In this document: positions 9,495 to 19,803 of the stretch, piece after piece
How positions within the stretch are numbered: the first letter of the stretch is position 1
Layout: every line of letters starts with the position of its first letter
Source: Plazaster borealis
Taxonomy: Eukaryota > Echinodermata > Asteroidea > Forcipulatida > Labidiasteridae
DNA: 64,000 nucleotides
Assembly: GCA_021014325.1 (NCBI GenBank)
Contig: JAJGQC010000611.1
Coordinates: 62,001-126,000 of the forward strand
Direction: 5' to 3'
The notes under the pieces: model-generated
Told to the model about the DNA's origin: nothing
The model's database searches: none
The model's input: only the letters and a program-made list of their open reading frames with translations
Position numbers and translations under genes: made by a program

Positions 9495-12400
9495 GTAAGT
9501 AAACATTTCAACAGGTAACTCTTCACTTAACCACTTCACGTTGGTATTTTTAAAAATTGTCCGTGCCCACCCGCGGTTTTATTTTTCAGAACTTTTTAGA
9601 GCTTCTTGAGTAATCGCTTTCCTTTGAAAATATCGTTGCCATGATGAAACCCTGACTTGACAAGGGAAAGAAAAAGATTCCCATAATTAATTCTGTGATT
9701 TGATGTTGTCATGTGAGCAAATTGAGTAGCCACTCACCGTGATTTGCAGAATCTCAGCCGTGAGCCATGGCTGATAATAAATTGGTGCTCATGCAAGCCT
9801 CTACATTGAAATCCTGCCTGACAATTTTTTTCCCAGAAACCAATGTTGTACGCTTTGCCTTGAAATTTTGTTTTATTCTGTTCTTAAACACAGAGGAGTG
9901 GATGGGAGTCAGGTCAGCCAGCAGGAACCAGCTCAAACTGCATCAAACCGGCGAGAACCAGTCATCCAAGACACCATTGATCTCACAATAGACACCAACA
10001 GCAGTGATGACAATGTAAACAGCAATGGACTTAGAAACAGGGGTACCGATCAAGGCAAGTTGAGATCGATCAGCTCTCCTTTATCTCAAAAATCTCATCA
10101 CATTTTTATTTTATTTTATTTATGATCCCTTTCAATTTGTCTGAAACATCAGATAAGAGTCTTCAGACTCAATAAAACAAATTTCAATCTGTCAAGCCAC
10201 CTGGAAGCCATCTGGATTTATTACAGCCAGGAGTGGCTATTAACCTGAGGCCAAGAGGTTGTTCACAACTCCTGTGGTAATTCTGAAAGGAGGTCATTGA
10301 TATCATTGATTTTAGTCAATGAGGACTACTAGAGCAGGCTAGTCGAAACAGACCAATCAAGATCTTACTCCGCGGCAGTGAAGTTAATAACGAGAAGTCC
10401 CCTCGATCCACTAAGCGAAAGTAGTAGTCCTGGCTGATTTCCTACTTCCGCCCAGGTAGTGTATTTAATAAGCAGGACAGATTCTTCTCAGAACTTGGTA
10501 GTCTCCTGAATTCTGAAATCCACTTCGTGGCAGTAGAATAAATAGCAAGACATTCATGTTGTTTTTATACCTATGTGATGGTCGCACAAATTGGGGCGTG
10601 ATTGGCAAATGGGCTTTCTAAAACATAAGCGTCCTCATCCTAAATTTTAATTTTGTTTCAATGTTATTTTCAACAAATTATTTGTATTATAGAAAAATTG
10701 AAATTTTATTTATAACAAATTGCTATGGGTGTTTTCAGTTTGAAGAATTTTGTATTAATAGGATTTTAAAAGATTTGATTTCATAGCAAAATTTAGTATT
10801 CGATTGAGTTGTTTTCTCTATTTGGATATTCGCGAGGCTTGCACGGTCTATAATAGTAAAATCAAGATTAATATTCTTTAACCCTGATGCAATTATTACA
10901 TCTATTCAAAGGGTCTGTATACGTTTGGTAATTACTCATAAAATTAATGGCAATAAAAATTTACTTGGTAAGAAGTACAGCAGCTTCTGATAGTACAAAG
11001 CACTTTGAGAAATATTTCAGCTTGAAGTAATGTGGTTATGGAAAAAGATATCAGTTTTTATCCAAACAAATTTGAATCTTGGAAGCGTTACTGACAGTAA
11101 CAATTCTCAGATTGTGTATTACAATGCAGATTATTCTTCCTGCATGGACAAAACCACTCCAGTTTGGCAATATCTCAAAAAAGCTACCACCTTTTGAAAT
11201 GAAATTTTCAAAGGTTAGTTTTATGGTATATCTACATTTTGATAGGATTGAAACAAACAGTGGGTTTCAATTACCAAACGTATACAATCCCTTTATTATG
11301 GAAGTTTGATAATGTCTTATACAGTGATACCCAGCAGTGATGACTTTGGGGATGGCCTGGATGCCTTAATGTTGAATGAAATCCAACAGATTGAAGAGAT
11401 GGACAGGATACAACAAATGGCAAGCAATGTAAGGCAATATTATACTCCTATGGACTGGCAATGAGGTCACTAGAGCACGTCTATCCCCCTCGAGGGAATG
11501 TGTTATGGCCAAGGTGTCTAGTGCACCGAACCCAAGCTCAATGTAAGGCAATATTATACTCCTATGGACTGGCAATGAGGTCACTAGAGCACATCTATCC
11601 CCCTCGAGGGAATGTGTCATGGCCGAGGTGTCTAGTGCACTGAACCCAAGCTCTGGTATTGTCAGCAGCAGAGTGTGGGTTGGAATCCCGGTCATGAAAC
11701 TTGTGCTCTTGAGCAAGGCACTTAACCATAATTGCTTCATAAAAAGTTGGGACTGTTGTGCTTTCTGCTCTACCAGCCAGGCTCCTAGTGGATGATACCC
11801 ATGCCTACGGACTGTGAAGGGGGTAACCCTATTTCAGCCCCAGGAGTAGGTGGCAACGTGCCCCTGGTGACAGTTGATTTGGGTCGACAGCCCAAATCAG
11901 TTAATTGTAGCCCCCACCTCAAAGTGGCCGTCCGGCCCTGTGATGTTAGGTGGGAAAAAAGGGACCTATTTCCTGAGGCTGAAGGCTGAGGGAAATAGGT
12001 CCTTCTCTCGGTCACTCACAGGCTCGAAGGGGGGATAGACGTGCACTAGTGACTTACGCCAGTCCATATGATCTAAAATATGAAATAAGAAAAGAAAGTT
12101 TTCAGGGTTTTAGAGCTAAACTGTTTTAATTCACTACTACCTAGGCGGAATGTTCTACCTTCTGCCCAGGAACAGCTAATAAGCAGGACAGTTCTTTTCA
12201 GAACTAAGTAGTCTCCCAAATTCCAAAATCTACTCTGTGGCAGTAGACTAAATAGCAAGACAAGTTATCGAAGAACAAAATCTACATAGCAAAGTAGATA
12301 TATGCACATGCTGTTACAGCAAACTGAATATACAACCTTTTTCTAGTAAGCACAATTGTTTTGTGCTTGGCTCAGTTAAGCCCATTTGAGATGCTCTGAC

Positions 12401-15400
12401 AGATGATACTGATTGAATGTAATAAATAAAATCTTTTCAGCTGTCTAATTTAGAGCAAGTGCAAGTATCAGGCAGGAGAATCTTCCGGTTTAAACCGGAA
12501 TTCCGTTTTTTTCCCTTTCAAATTTGTGGTCTTCGAGTTCAGAGTGAATTTAATATAATATTTGGGGAGTGAGTTGTAGGGGGAATACACTTGGATTTTG
12601 CTAATCCCTCTTCTTTAATCAGAAATTGTAAGTTTACCTTTGTACACCGTTTGTGAAAAAACAGCATGTTAACAATTGCCGCCCAACTTCCATGTGCATT
12701 ATGCAGCGAGATCAATGGATATGTGTAGACTTCTCTCATTCCTCGCTTCAATCACGGTGCGGTTTATCATTTGTTTGACCGTGATATGTTTTATTGCTAA
12801 AGCAAAGGAACATGTGTGGAGACTTTGAAAAGTCTACTGACAACTGTTCACTGAGTGCGGCGCTGACGCCTGGGTCACCTTGCCCAAATTCCGGACATTG
12901 CCCCAAATTCCGGACATGCATTTTTATCGTTAGATTTTTTGATTATTTTCGTACGAAATGGATTTCCGGTTTTGTCATCATCGCCCATTCTCATGCCTGA
13001 AGTTTCTATGATAAGGTGCTTTCTGCATCAGCACCCATTTTGATGAAATTTTTCTCAAATAAATATTTGGGTTGATGTTCTATTTGTTGTAATTCTGTTT
13101 GGTGAAGGCTGATAAGGAGACAGAATGGCCAGTCGATGACGACATTGACGAGATGTGGTTAGAACAAGTAGAGCAGAATCTCCACGTCCATGGACCCTGT
13201 CATCTCGGACGGAACATTCCAACTGCCTCCCAGTCATCAGCAGTTTCCTCAATCAGTAACCGCCAAGATGTCAAGAAAGAAACCAATACTGCTCACCACA
13301 AGGCAACCACAGCTGCGTATTCATCAACGACAAACAGAATCAATCCTGGCCAAACTTCAAATGCATGTATGTCGAAGAAAGTCTCGCTAAGTTCTACTGA
13401 TAGAGTAGCTGATTCAAAGCAGTGGAATGAACAGCCAAGATCAGCACTTCAAAAAGACCCCACCAGATCCAGAAGTATTTATAATCCAAACTTACAGACA
13501 GTTACGGGAAAGCCAGCCCCAGCGACAGGGATCGCTGCACGTATAACCAAAGAGCCATCAAGCAAAGACACATCTGATCCCTCCATTATATCTACCACAT
13601 CATCTTCAGATACACCAAATTCCACCTCATGCTTAGAAGCCAGTGGGGCTAATGCATTTGAAGGCAGTGGATCTAATGTATTTGAGAGTGCAAGTTCTGC
13701 CAAACGAAGCAGATTTCATTCAAGTGAAGGTTAGTTATACTATTGGAACACATAACATGGGTGGGTGTCACTGAGCTGGGCCCAATTTCATAGAGCTGCT
13801 TAAGCACAAAAAGAAGCTAAGCACAGCAACATTATGCTTACCAGATTAAGGTTACCAGCCAAAATACATTGTCACATGTACAATTTGTGACTGGTATCCT
13901 GCTCATTTCTGCTTAGCAGGAAATTGTTAAGCAAAATCTTCTGCTTAAGCAGCTCTATGAAATTGGGCCCTAGTCGATAATACTAGAGCTATGTAGACAG
14001 GAATACAATGAAGATGAAATATACGTCTTTTATGGTTGGGCTTTACAGGATATTTATTTAATACTCCTAGGCTGAATTTCCAAACAGAGAAGTAGAAAAA
14101 AAGACTGGATCCGCCCACAGTGCACAATGTAGCACTGGGCTAACCAGGATGGTCTGTCTTTTAGTACAGAACAGCGAAGAATAAACTAAGGATGAAACGA
14201 AGGACATTTTTATAGTCAAGCTAGTGGGGACAGACATAGGTGGTCTTTTATGTCACTGAACATGGTTGGGGGAGCAAGGGAAGGAACAGTGGGAAATTGA
14301 ATGTGTGGTCTGGGTGGTCAGAGGATGAAACAAGGGAGGACTTTGCCATGGGGGTATTGATGAGATTTATGGGGGAAGGGTGCTGGCTAACTAACAATTG
14401 GAACCCATGTGGAACAAGGTTGTCGGAATCTTAGCTTGCACTATGTTGGGAACTTACATATGATGAGTTGATAACAATGAATTCGCTTTAACCCATTCCT
14501 TCCAATGAAATACTTTTTTTAGATGCTAGGTGGCAGCAGTTTTTACTTGGTAATTACAATGGTTGTCAGAAATAATGTGCATACCCCAAACAAGGTGAAC
14601 AATAGAAAATACTTGGTATATCGGCTGTCATCCTGCATCTTAAAGACTAATCTAGACCGTATGAGCAAATTATGCATGCAATTGCTGGCAAGGTTTTGTA
14701 CACAAAGACAAAGGAAAACCGTTCTCTTTTACTTTTTATGCGAATTAAGTGTCTTCCTGAACAATTTACACAATTTCCCTGACAGTACAGCACAACAGAA
14801 TGATGTACATGTACGTATGCATTTTAAACCGACTGTGCAGTTTCCCTAGAGAATCACACTTATACTTTGTGGTGTCATGGCTGATCGGTCTAGTTCACTG
14901 GACCCAAGCTCTTGTGTTGTCAGCAGCAAAGTGTGGGTTCGAATCCCGGTTATGACACTTGTGCCCTTGAGCAAAGGCACTTATAAACCATAATTGCTTC
15001 ATAAAAGGTTGTGAAGGTAGTGCATTCTACTCTACCAGCCAGGCTCCTAGTGGATGATACCCATATCTTTTTCAGGGGGGTAACCCTTTTCCAGCCCCAG
15101 GAGTAGGTGGCAACGTGCCCCTAGTGACAGTTGATTGGGGTTGACAGCCCAAATCAGTTAAGTGTTGCTCTCACCTTGAACAGGCTGTTACAACCTTGTG
15201 ATTTCTCATTTTAAACAAATAAACAAAAAAAATACTCGCCTATTGTCTGCGCCGTTTTCAGGATTTAGTTTCTGTTTAGTTGCAAATATTTATGCTCAGT
15301 GTTGTACAGATGTAGAGTAAAGTGTCTTAACCAATTTGGCTTTTAAAAAGCACAGTACAATTGACTCTGTCCATCAGAACTTGAATCCATTGCACTAGAC

Positions 15401-18400
15401 ATCTTAGCATTAGCAAGCATCCCAGCTCTGAATGGCACAGACCTTAAAACACCATATATATATTAAACCTGGAGAATTTGTGCTTTGTACAATCATCAAG
15501 GTGTTGTCACCATGGAAACTGTCATGTCAAGGATTCAAGCTCAGGAAAGCTTCACATTCAATATTAAGGTAACGTAACAACAGGCCTACTTTAACCACTT
15601 CACATTGGATAACATGTGTACACATGTCCTAAATTTTTCTGGACTGGCCTACGGTGAACTATCTTTTAATGCCCGGAGGGCGTAGCGCCCTCAATTCAGA
15701 GCGCCCTCAATTTTTTTGCAGTCAGTCGAACTGCTGAGGTGAATATCCACCTTGACTTTCCATTGTGTAGCGTGCACATGCATGCACCAACTGTGCTATA
15801 CTTTGTTTCACCATACAAAATGGGACAGATGGTACTGGAAATCATGCTCGTAATATCCCTTTTTCCCATGGGTTATTGTGTAATCCCCAATTCCTAATGT
15901 GGCATATCGGAATGGACAGGCTGCCACCATTGTTTATCATTATATTCAGCCCCAATGGGAGGTAAGTTTGAGCGTTCCAAGATTCCAGCATACCATGGCA
16001 GATAATCGGCCGTGGCTTTTGGCCAAGGTTCTGCGATTCACAGTAATTGTCCTGTTTGTTGTGTAGTGCACGTAAAGAAGCATGTACACTGATCGTTAAG
16101 AGAAAGGGTTTGCCCCAGAGATGTTTCTGGCATAGTTGGCTGCATTCAGATTGTGCCACAGCACCTTTTAAATTGTTTCAAGATACATTGTACAAATGGG
16201 TCTAATAATTCCAAACTTAGTTCCGCATATGTGTAGATGAAATAATGAGCGCTTCCAAACGCCCTTTCGGGTGTGATGAAACACAAAGTAAGAACTGCAT
16301 ATTATTATAAGTCAAAACAACTCTATTGTTCTACCTGTTCCCTACTGTATGTACAGGGCTTTGTTGTCACCCTTCTGTCCCCATTGTCTCGCAAGGATGG
16401 CTACTGGAGCATCTTGGCAAAGATCAGCGACAAAACGGCATCAATGGATGTAGAGTTGTCTGATCAGGTAACTACTGTTGTAAAATGAAAAAACTGGTAC
16501 AAAGGGACAAATACAAACTCCAGAATGTGTGACTAAATGTTTATTGTATGATTTCACAATGACTAGAATGAGTATTGTCATCTAGTTACTGAATCACAAT
16601 TTCTTGATTTATGCAATTCATAATCATAGACGTTCAACCAATGATTGTGTAGAGATTGGCTGTTTATGGGAGCTTTGCAGAGTTCCCTTGTTGGGAAGAT
16701 CGTCTAAACATGGAGGAAGGAAGAGAAGGAGTTCGAACGAGCTTCATATCAAAGACACAGACTTTCTTGCAATGGTCGTAAAACAGCTGTGGGTAAACAA
16801 AGCGCGAATTCCGCAAAGGGCCCAAGCCAGACACAAGCCGCGTTGCATTGTGGGAAGATGGGGCAGATGGTTTGATTGGCAGCATATTGCGCCACAGCAC
16901 CTTGTAAACCATTACATGGTGCTTCGCATACCTTGCAGGAACAAAATACTGAGCGCTTTGATAAGCCCATCGGTTGTGATAAAGTGCTATAGAAGAACAC
17001 AGTATTGTTATTATTATTATTATTTCCTTCTAACTTTCAGGTACTCACTCAGCTGATTGGATTTTCCGTTCCCGAAATGACAGTGAGTTTGAAATATAAC
17101 AAATGTCCAAATTAGGGTCCTCTTTAATGAAGCTGTTCAACAGTAAGCAGACATATGCTTAGCCATGGCATGTTGTGGCCGAGCGGTTTAGTGCATCGGA
17201 CTCAAGTTCTGGTTGCTGAGTCATCAGGGTGTGGGTTCGAATCTCGGTTGTCACACTTGTGTCCTTGAGCAAAACACTATAATTGCTTTTCATCACCCAG
17301 GGGTAAATGGGTGGCTGTGAGGGCAGAGATGGTTCTTGTGATTGATTTAGCTTAGTGCGCTACATACTTGGCAGCACAGGCTGTATACTCCCCAGGGAGC
17401 TGAGATGGTTTAAGGAATAAAATATATGGCCCAGTGATCAGGGGTAATAATGTTTGAAGCGCAATGATCATTCTTTGGAATTGCGCTATATAAGAGTCGA
17501 TATTATTAAAAGTAATTGTGAACAGTTCAGGTTTAACCAAGCTTATCTTTTTCCTTATAGATAAACTAACAAATTTTAATTTAATTTCTTGTGCAGCAAA
17601 TGAAGAAATCTTTAAAATCAATGGAGGCAACTGAAGCAAAAGATCTCGAGACCAAACTACGCCAGGTAAGGCTATAAGAAAAATGTCAAAAGATGCTTTT
17701 TAAGAATAAATATGAGGTACACAGATGGAGGAACAAAGATGTAGGGTTGGTTTAGGGCAAGCTTTTGTATAGCAACTTCCAGGGCCCAATTTCATAGAGC
17801 TGCTTAAAGGCACTGAACACGTTTGGAAATTGTCAAAGACCAGTGTTCTCACTTGTTGTATCCCAACATATGCATAAAATAACAAGCCTGTGAAAATTTG
17901 GGCTCAATTGGTCATCGAAGTTGCAAGAAAATGATGAAAGAAAAAACACCCTTGTTGTACAAATTTGTGTGCTTTCAGACAGGAATAAAAACTTATTGCA
18001 AGAAGTTTTTATTATTAATTTTTACTGAGAAATTAACTTTTTCTCAAAAACTACGTCACTTCAGAGGGAGTCGTTTCCTACAATGTTTTATACTACCAAC
18101 AGCTCTCTGTTGCTTGTTACCAAGTAAGTTTTTATGCTAATATTTGTTTTGAGTCATTACCAAACGTGTACGATACCTTTAAGCCCAACGGAATTATGCT
18201 TACTAGAATAAGTTACCAGCTAAAATATCATGTCACGTGATTGGTATTCTTGTTACTTTTGCTTAGCAGAAAAATTTTTAAGCAACATTTTCTGCTAAAG
18301 CATCTCTATGAAATTAGGCCCAGATGGGGAAAACCCTGGTACCATTGTGCCATACACATTCATTCAATACTGTGTATGGGTGTTCACACGTAACTATGCA

Positions 18401-19279
18401 GAGGTTTGACCCAGACCATGTGACATAGCAACTGTCCCTAGTCTGAGGACTTCACATGTAAGCAGTCACTTGTGACTCAGTAAGTCATTGTACCAGACAT
18501 TATTCAAATCTAACTCGCAAATGAATAATTTCATTGAGCTAAATACCAGAAAATGTTACTTTGCAAAGCTAACTGCTATTAGCAGTGATATCTTCAGAAG
18601 ACGAAACGTGTCCGAGGATAGGGTAAGGAAAAACTGACAAGGGCCCAATTTTATAGAGATGCTTAAGGACAAAAAGTAGCTAAGCACAATAAAATTATGC
18701 TTACCAGAATAAGGTTACCAGCCAAATTGCCATGTCACATATACAATTTGTGAATGGTGTCCTGCTCATTTTGTGCTAAGCAGAAATTGTTAAGCAATAT
18801 TTTCTGCTGAATCAGCTGTATAAAATAGGGCCCTATCTGTTCATGTCATTTGTGAAACCGATTCATGCTGTGGTGTCGATGAGCTCTACTATTGCACGGT
18901 GGTTGAGAACCATCATGGCTTCATCTGGTTTAGATGTGTCTCATCAGGGCACCAGTTACTTCATACTTACTAGTAGCTTGGCTATCAACCCGATTCTGCT
19001 TAGTATCATTTGATCTACTTAGCATATTTGTTTGGATCAATAAAATAAATTCTAGTCTTTATTCACCTTATAACTTTCTTTTCAAGTTTATGTTTTTTTT
19101 CCTCCTTACTCATTTGGATTCATTAGGGTTTGGCACAGTGCCAGAAATCGTTGATTGATATGCACTGCCTGATGACCATCAAAGTGCGTTTGGATGAACA
19201 GCGCCCTCTGGTGACCATGGTGGGAACAACAAGTCCAGAGGACATAGCAACCAAATTCAGAGAAGTCCCGAAGCAGTGA
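9358..19279 (+). CDS. RMI1: RMI1, RecQ-mediated genome instability protein 1 (nine exons, N-terminus missing)
   Basis: RMI1 is the OB-fold scaffold of the BLM-topoisomerase III alpha-RMI complex, which dissolves double Holliday junctions in the nucleus. The proposed join is 9358-9494, 9894-10054, 11325-11428, 13108-13729, 15501-15568, 16357-16467, 17041-17082, 17597-17665 and 19127-19279. Phases are consistent throughout, giving 488 codons plus stop. OB fold 1 shows RRGVLLLTAQNVQVLGGDVEAL, and OB fold 2 shows GFVVTLLS, IGFSVPEM and CQKSLIDMHCLMTI, all familiar RMI1 blocks. A Ser/Thr-rich disordered linker separates them. The N-terminal exons are absent from the + strand; a matching one is inverted at 8709-8855. 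The human protein is about 625 residues, so the missing part fits. The least certain exon is 15501-15568. Confidence 0.85.
9894..10054 (+). CDS. RMI1: RMI1 exon: linker with SUMO-interacting-like motif, GC donor
   Basis: The phase-2 acceptor AAACACAG restores the frame (CT|A). The peptide is hydrophilic and contains DTIDLTIDTNSSDD, an acidic-flanked IDLT pattern typical of SUMO-interacting motifs. The best donor is CAAG|GCAAGT, a GC-AG intron donor. No GT donor keeps the phase needed by the next exon. Confidence 0.75.
10330..10560 (+). repeat. Dispersed intronic repeat, copy A
   Basis: AATAAGCAGGACAGATTCTT, AGTCTCCTGAATTCTGAAAT and GTGGCAGTAGAATAAATAGC recur with substitutions at about 12130-12270 in another RMI1 intron. 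Family unknown; no coding frame. Confidence 0.6.
10915..11305. mobile_element. Foldback MITE with ACGTTTGGTAATTAC ends
   Basis: The left end (ATACGTTTGGTAATTACTC near 10919) is mirrored by AATTACCAAACGTATACAAT near 11270-11290, an element of about 390 bp inside an RMI1 intron. It is related to but clearly diverged from the TTAA MITEs at 17804 and 19964. The 76-residue frame inside it is incidental. Confidence 0.6.
11325..11428 (+). CDS. RMI1: RMI1 exon: acidic linker segment
   Basis: This follows TTATACAG and reads SSDDFGDGLDALMLNEIQ and then IEEMDRIQQMASN. The donor AGCAAT|GTAAGG lies inside a 114-bp tandem duplication, so an identical donor-like GTAAGG recurs at 11543. Start phase matches the GC-donor exon, and the end is phase 0. 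Confidence 0.7.
11424..11652 (+). repeat. 114-bp tandem duplication across an RMI1 splice donor
   Basis: CAATGTAAGGCAATATTATA starts at 11425 and again at 11539. Both copies run through TGGACTGGCAATGAGGTCAC and a SINE head ending CCCAAGCT. A few substitutions separate them. The duplication copies the exon's donor site (GTAAGG) together with the start of the inserted repeat. Confidence 0.85.
11446..12066. mobile_element. TIR element carrying a nested tRNA-SINE
   Basis: TATGGACTGGCAATGAGGTC and the following GCACGTCTATCCCCCTCGAG at the left are mirrored at 12012-12066 (CTCGAAGGGGGGATAGACGT, then CGCCAGTCCATATG). Between them sit the 114-bp duplication, a SINE body (11610-11955) and a hairpin (GGACCTATTTCC near 11963 and its complement near 11990). 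Confidence 0.6.
11610..11955 (+). repeat. tRNA-derived SINE, copy 2
   Basis: A-box-like ATGGCCGAGGTGTCTAGTGC, B-box-like GGTTGGAATCCCGG, the linker CTTGAGCAAGGCACTTAACC, the body CCAGGCTCCTAGTGGATGAT and the tail CCGGCCCTGTGATGTTAGG. Its order matches the copies at 584-880 (-) and 14872-15215 (+). Confidence 0.75.
12130..12270 (+). repeat. Dispersed intronic repeat, copy B
   Basis: Diverged second copy of the repeat at 10330-10560: AATAAGCAGGACAGTTCTTT, AGTAGTCTCCCAAATTCC and GTGGCAGTAGACTAAATAGC. Confidence 0.6.
12482..12499. repeat. 18-bp perfect palindrome TTCCGGTTTAAACCGGAA
   Basis: A self-complementary 18-mer within an RMI1 intron, function unknown. Confidence 0.6.
13108..13729 (+). 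CDS. RMI1: RMI1 large disordered-linker exon
   Basis: The frame enters in phase 0 after TTTGGTGAAG and leaves in phase 1 at GTGAAG|GTTAGT, about 207 codons. It begins with an acidic block (WPVDDDIDEMWLEQVEQN) and becomes Ser/Thr/Asn/Pro-rich with basic patches, consistent with the unstructured linker between the two RMI1 OB folds. No catalytic motif is expected. Confidence 0.75.
13778..13970. mobile_element. MITE family 1, copy 2
   Basis: Complete short copy (193 bp). It starts GGGCCCAATTTCATAGAGCT and ends AGCTCTATGAAATTGGGCCC, with a TTAAGCA step just inside both ends. It sits 50 bp into the intron after the large RMI1 linker exon. Confidence 0.85.
13971..14870. other. RMI1 intron, nothing recognised
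   Basis: Intron sequence with a G-rich patch near 14260-14390. Open frames at 14240-14434 and 14523-14849 lack domain features. Confidence 0.4.
14872..15215 (+). repeat. tRNA-derived SINE, copy 3 (most complete)
   Basis: The head has A-box-like TGGCTGATCGGTCTAGTTC and the canonical B box GGTTCGAATCCCGG. It continues through CTTGAGCAAAGGCACTT, CCAGGCTCCTAGTGGATGAT, CCCCAGGAGTAGGTGGCAAC and the tail ACAACCTTGTGATT, followed by an A-rich end (AAACAAATAAACAAAAAAAA). Confidence 0.8.
15501..15568 (+). CDS. RMI1: RMI1 exon leading into C-terminal OB fold (boundary uncertain)
   Basis: The frame ending in ESFTFNIK|GTAACG joins in phase 0 to GFVVTLLS in the next exon, which is the expected first strand of OB fold 2. 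The in-frame stop at 15464-15466 limits the upstream extent. An acceptor at AATCATCAAG (15499-15500) supplies the two bases needed after the phase-1 donor of the previous exon. The acceptor is weak, so the start could differ. Confidence 0.55.
16065..16285 (+). repeat. SINE tail fragment (GTGCCACAGCACC family), copy 2
   Basis: Matches 8484-8705 in order: ACTGATCGTTAAGAGAAAGG, GATTGTGCCACAGCACCTTT, AATGGGTCTAATAATTCC and GGGTGTGATGAAACAC. It lies immediately upstream of the acceptor region of RMI1 exon 16357-16467. Confidence 0.55.
16357..16467 (+). CDS. RMI1: RMI1 exon: C-terminal OB fold, strands 1-3
   Basis: Thirty-seven codons in phase 0 between GTACAG and CAG|GTAACT. The peptide GFVVTLLSPLSRKDGYWSIL, then KISDKTASMDVELSDQ, parallels the RMI1 C-terminal OB fold that pairs with RMI2. 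Confidence 0.85.
16860..17005 (+). repeat. SINE tail fragment, copy 3, with (TTA)n end
   Basis: CACAGCACCTTGTAAACCAT, GAGCGCTTTGATAAGCCCAT and GTTGTGATAAAGTGCTATAG, ending in (TTA)n. The microsatellite tail contributes part of the pyrimidine-rich tract in front of the RMI1 micro-exon at 17041. Confidence 0.55.
17041..17082 (+). CDS. RMI1: RMI1 micro-exon: IGFSVPEM block
   Basis: A 42-bp exon between a strong pyrimidine tract with CTTTCAG and ACA|GTGAGT. It encodes VLTQLIGFSVPEMT, the most recognisable RMI1 signature in the window. Confidence 0.9.
17163..17515 (+). repeat. tRNA-Leu-like SINE, sense copy
   Basis: The head reads TGGCCGAGCGGTTTAGTGC (A box), GGACTCAAGTTCTGG (anticodon arm with CAA, as in tRNA-Leu) and GGGTTCGAATCTCGG (B box). 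The body shares CTTGAGCAAAACACTAT, CCCAGGGGTAAATGGGTGG and CTCCCCAGGGAGCTGAGATG with the antisense copy at 7565-7865. The tail is GCGCTATATAAGAGTCGATA then (TTA)n. Confidence 0.8.
17597..17665 (+). CDS. RMI1: RMI1 exon: helix after OB fold 2
   Basis: Twenty-three codons in phase 0 (QMKKSLKSMEATEAK to TKLRQ) between TTGTGCAG and CAG|GTAAGG. Lys/Glu-rich and helical, it matches the segment between the IGFSVPEM block and the final helix of the family. Confidence 0.8.
17782..18321. mobile_element. MITE family 1, copy 3, split by a TTAA MITE
   Basis: The left end GGGCCCAATTTCATAGAGCT is separated from the rest of the element by the 379-bp insert at 17804-18182. The right end reads TCTCTATGAAATTAGGCCC. 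The host sequence resumes directly after the insert, so the order of events is clear. Confidence 0.8.
17804..18182. mobile_element. TTAA MITE family 2, nested copy 1
   Basis: Bounded by TTAA at 17804-17807 and 18179-18182, with ends TTAAAGGCACTGAACACGTTTGG and the complementary CCAAACGTGTACGATACCTTTAA (each described here only by its outer bases). The TTAA duplication is the hallmark of piggyBac-type integration. There is no transposase frame. Confidence 0.8.
18641..18833. mobile_element. MITE family 1, copy 4
   Basis: A 193-bp copy beginning GGGCCCAATTTTATAGAGAT and ending AGCTGTATAAAATAGGGCCC. Same length as the copy at 13778, inside the last RMI1 intron. Confidence 0.8.
19127..19279 (+). 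CDS. RMI1: RMI1 terminal exon
   Basis: Fifty codons plus TGA after TTCATTAG. It encodes GLAQCQKSLIDMHCLMTIKV and a final strand/helix ending EVPKQ, equivalent to the conserved C-terminus of RMI1. The 3' UTR that follows contains MITE copies before an AATAAA at 20489. Confidence 0.85.
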   Translation, partial: GLAQCQKSLIDMHCLMTIKVRLDEQRPLVTMVGTTSPEDIATKFREVPKQ

Positions 19280-19653
19280 TTGACTAGAATTGGCAAGATT
19301 TGTCAAACAGTAAAGGGCCTTTTAACAGTCAGTACGCCAATGATGATTATGTGAATGGATGAAATAGCAATCGGAAGTTTTGTACATGAAAGATTGCACT
19401 TTATAAACAATCATGTAAGATGTCTACTTTTCATCTGTTTGGAGAAAGCATAAAAAGATATACAGAGTTTAAAATAGACGGCCTTTTTTCACCCAAGAGT
19501 TGAAGAATACCAAACAAAACATTGAAAAATGTTCAGTTTATAATAACTTGAAAGATCACATTTGTAGACGGTCATGCCAAGTGTCAGTTCAAATTTGCAT
19601 TGAAACCCTGGCCAACAGGAATTCCATTTTTGTGTCAGGCTTTGGACATAGTT

Positions 19654-19667
19654 GGGGTTCGAACCCC
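19654..19667. repeat. 14-bp palindrome GGGGTTCGAACCCC in RMI1 3' UTR
   Basis: A self-complementary B-box-like sequence, probably the remnant of a tRNA-derived repeat. Confidence 0.45.
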
Positions 19668-19803
19668 GTTCTGCGTTAGCAAAGAATCAGTACACCAGCA
19701 TTTTCCCATAGATAGGCAATATACCACTTACAATCTACGTTGAAAGAAAACAGATTTGAAGGAATTCTTGTCCAGGGCTGGTTTGCATTGGGATGCGAAC
19801 CTT

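Noticed and set aside
13099..13107. TTG start for an independent 211-residue gene at 13099
   Set aside because: The frame fits an internal RMI1 exon with phase-matched splice sites; no need for an alternative start.
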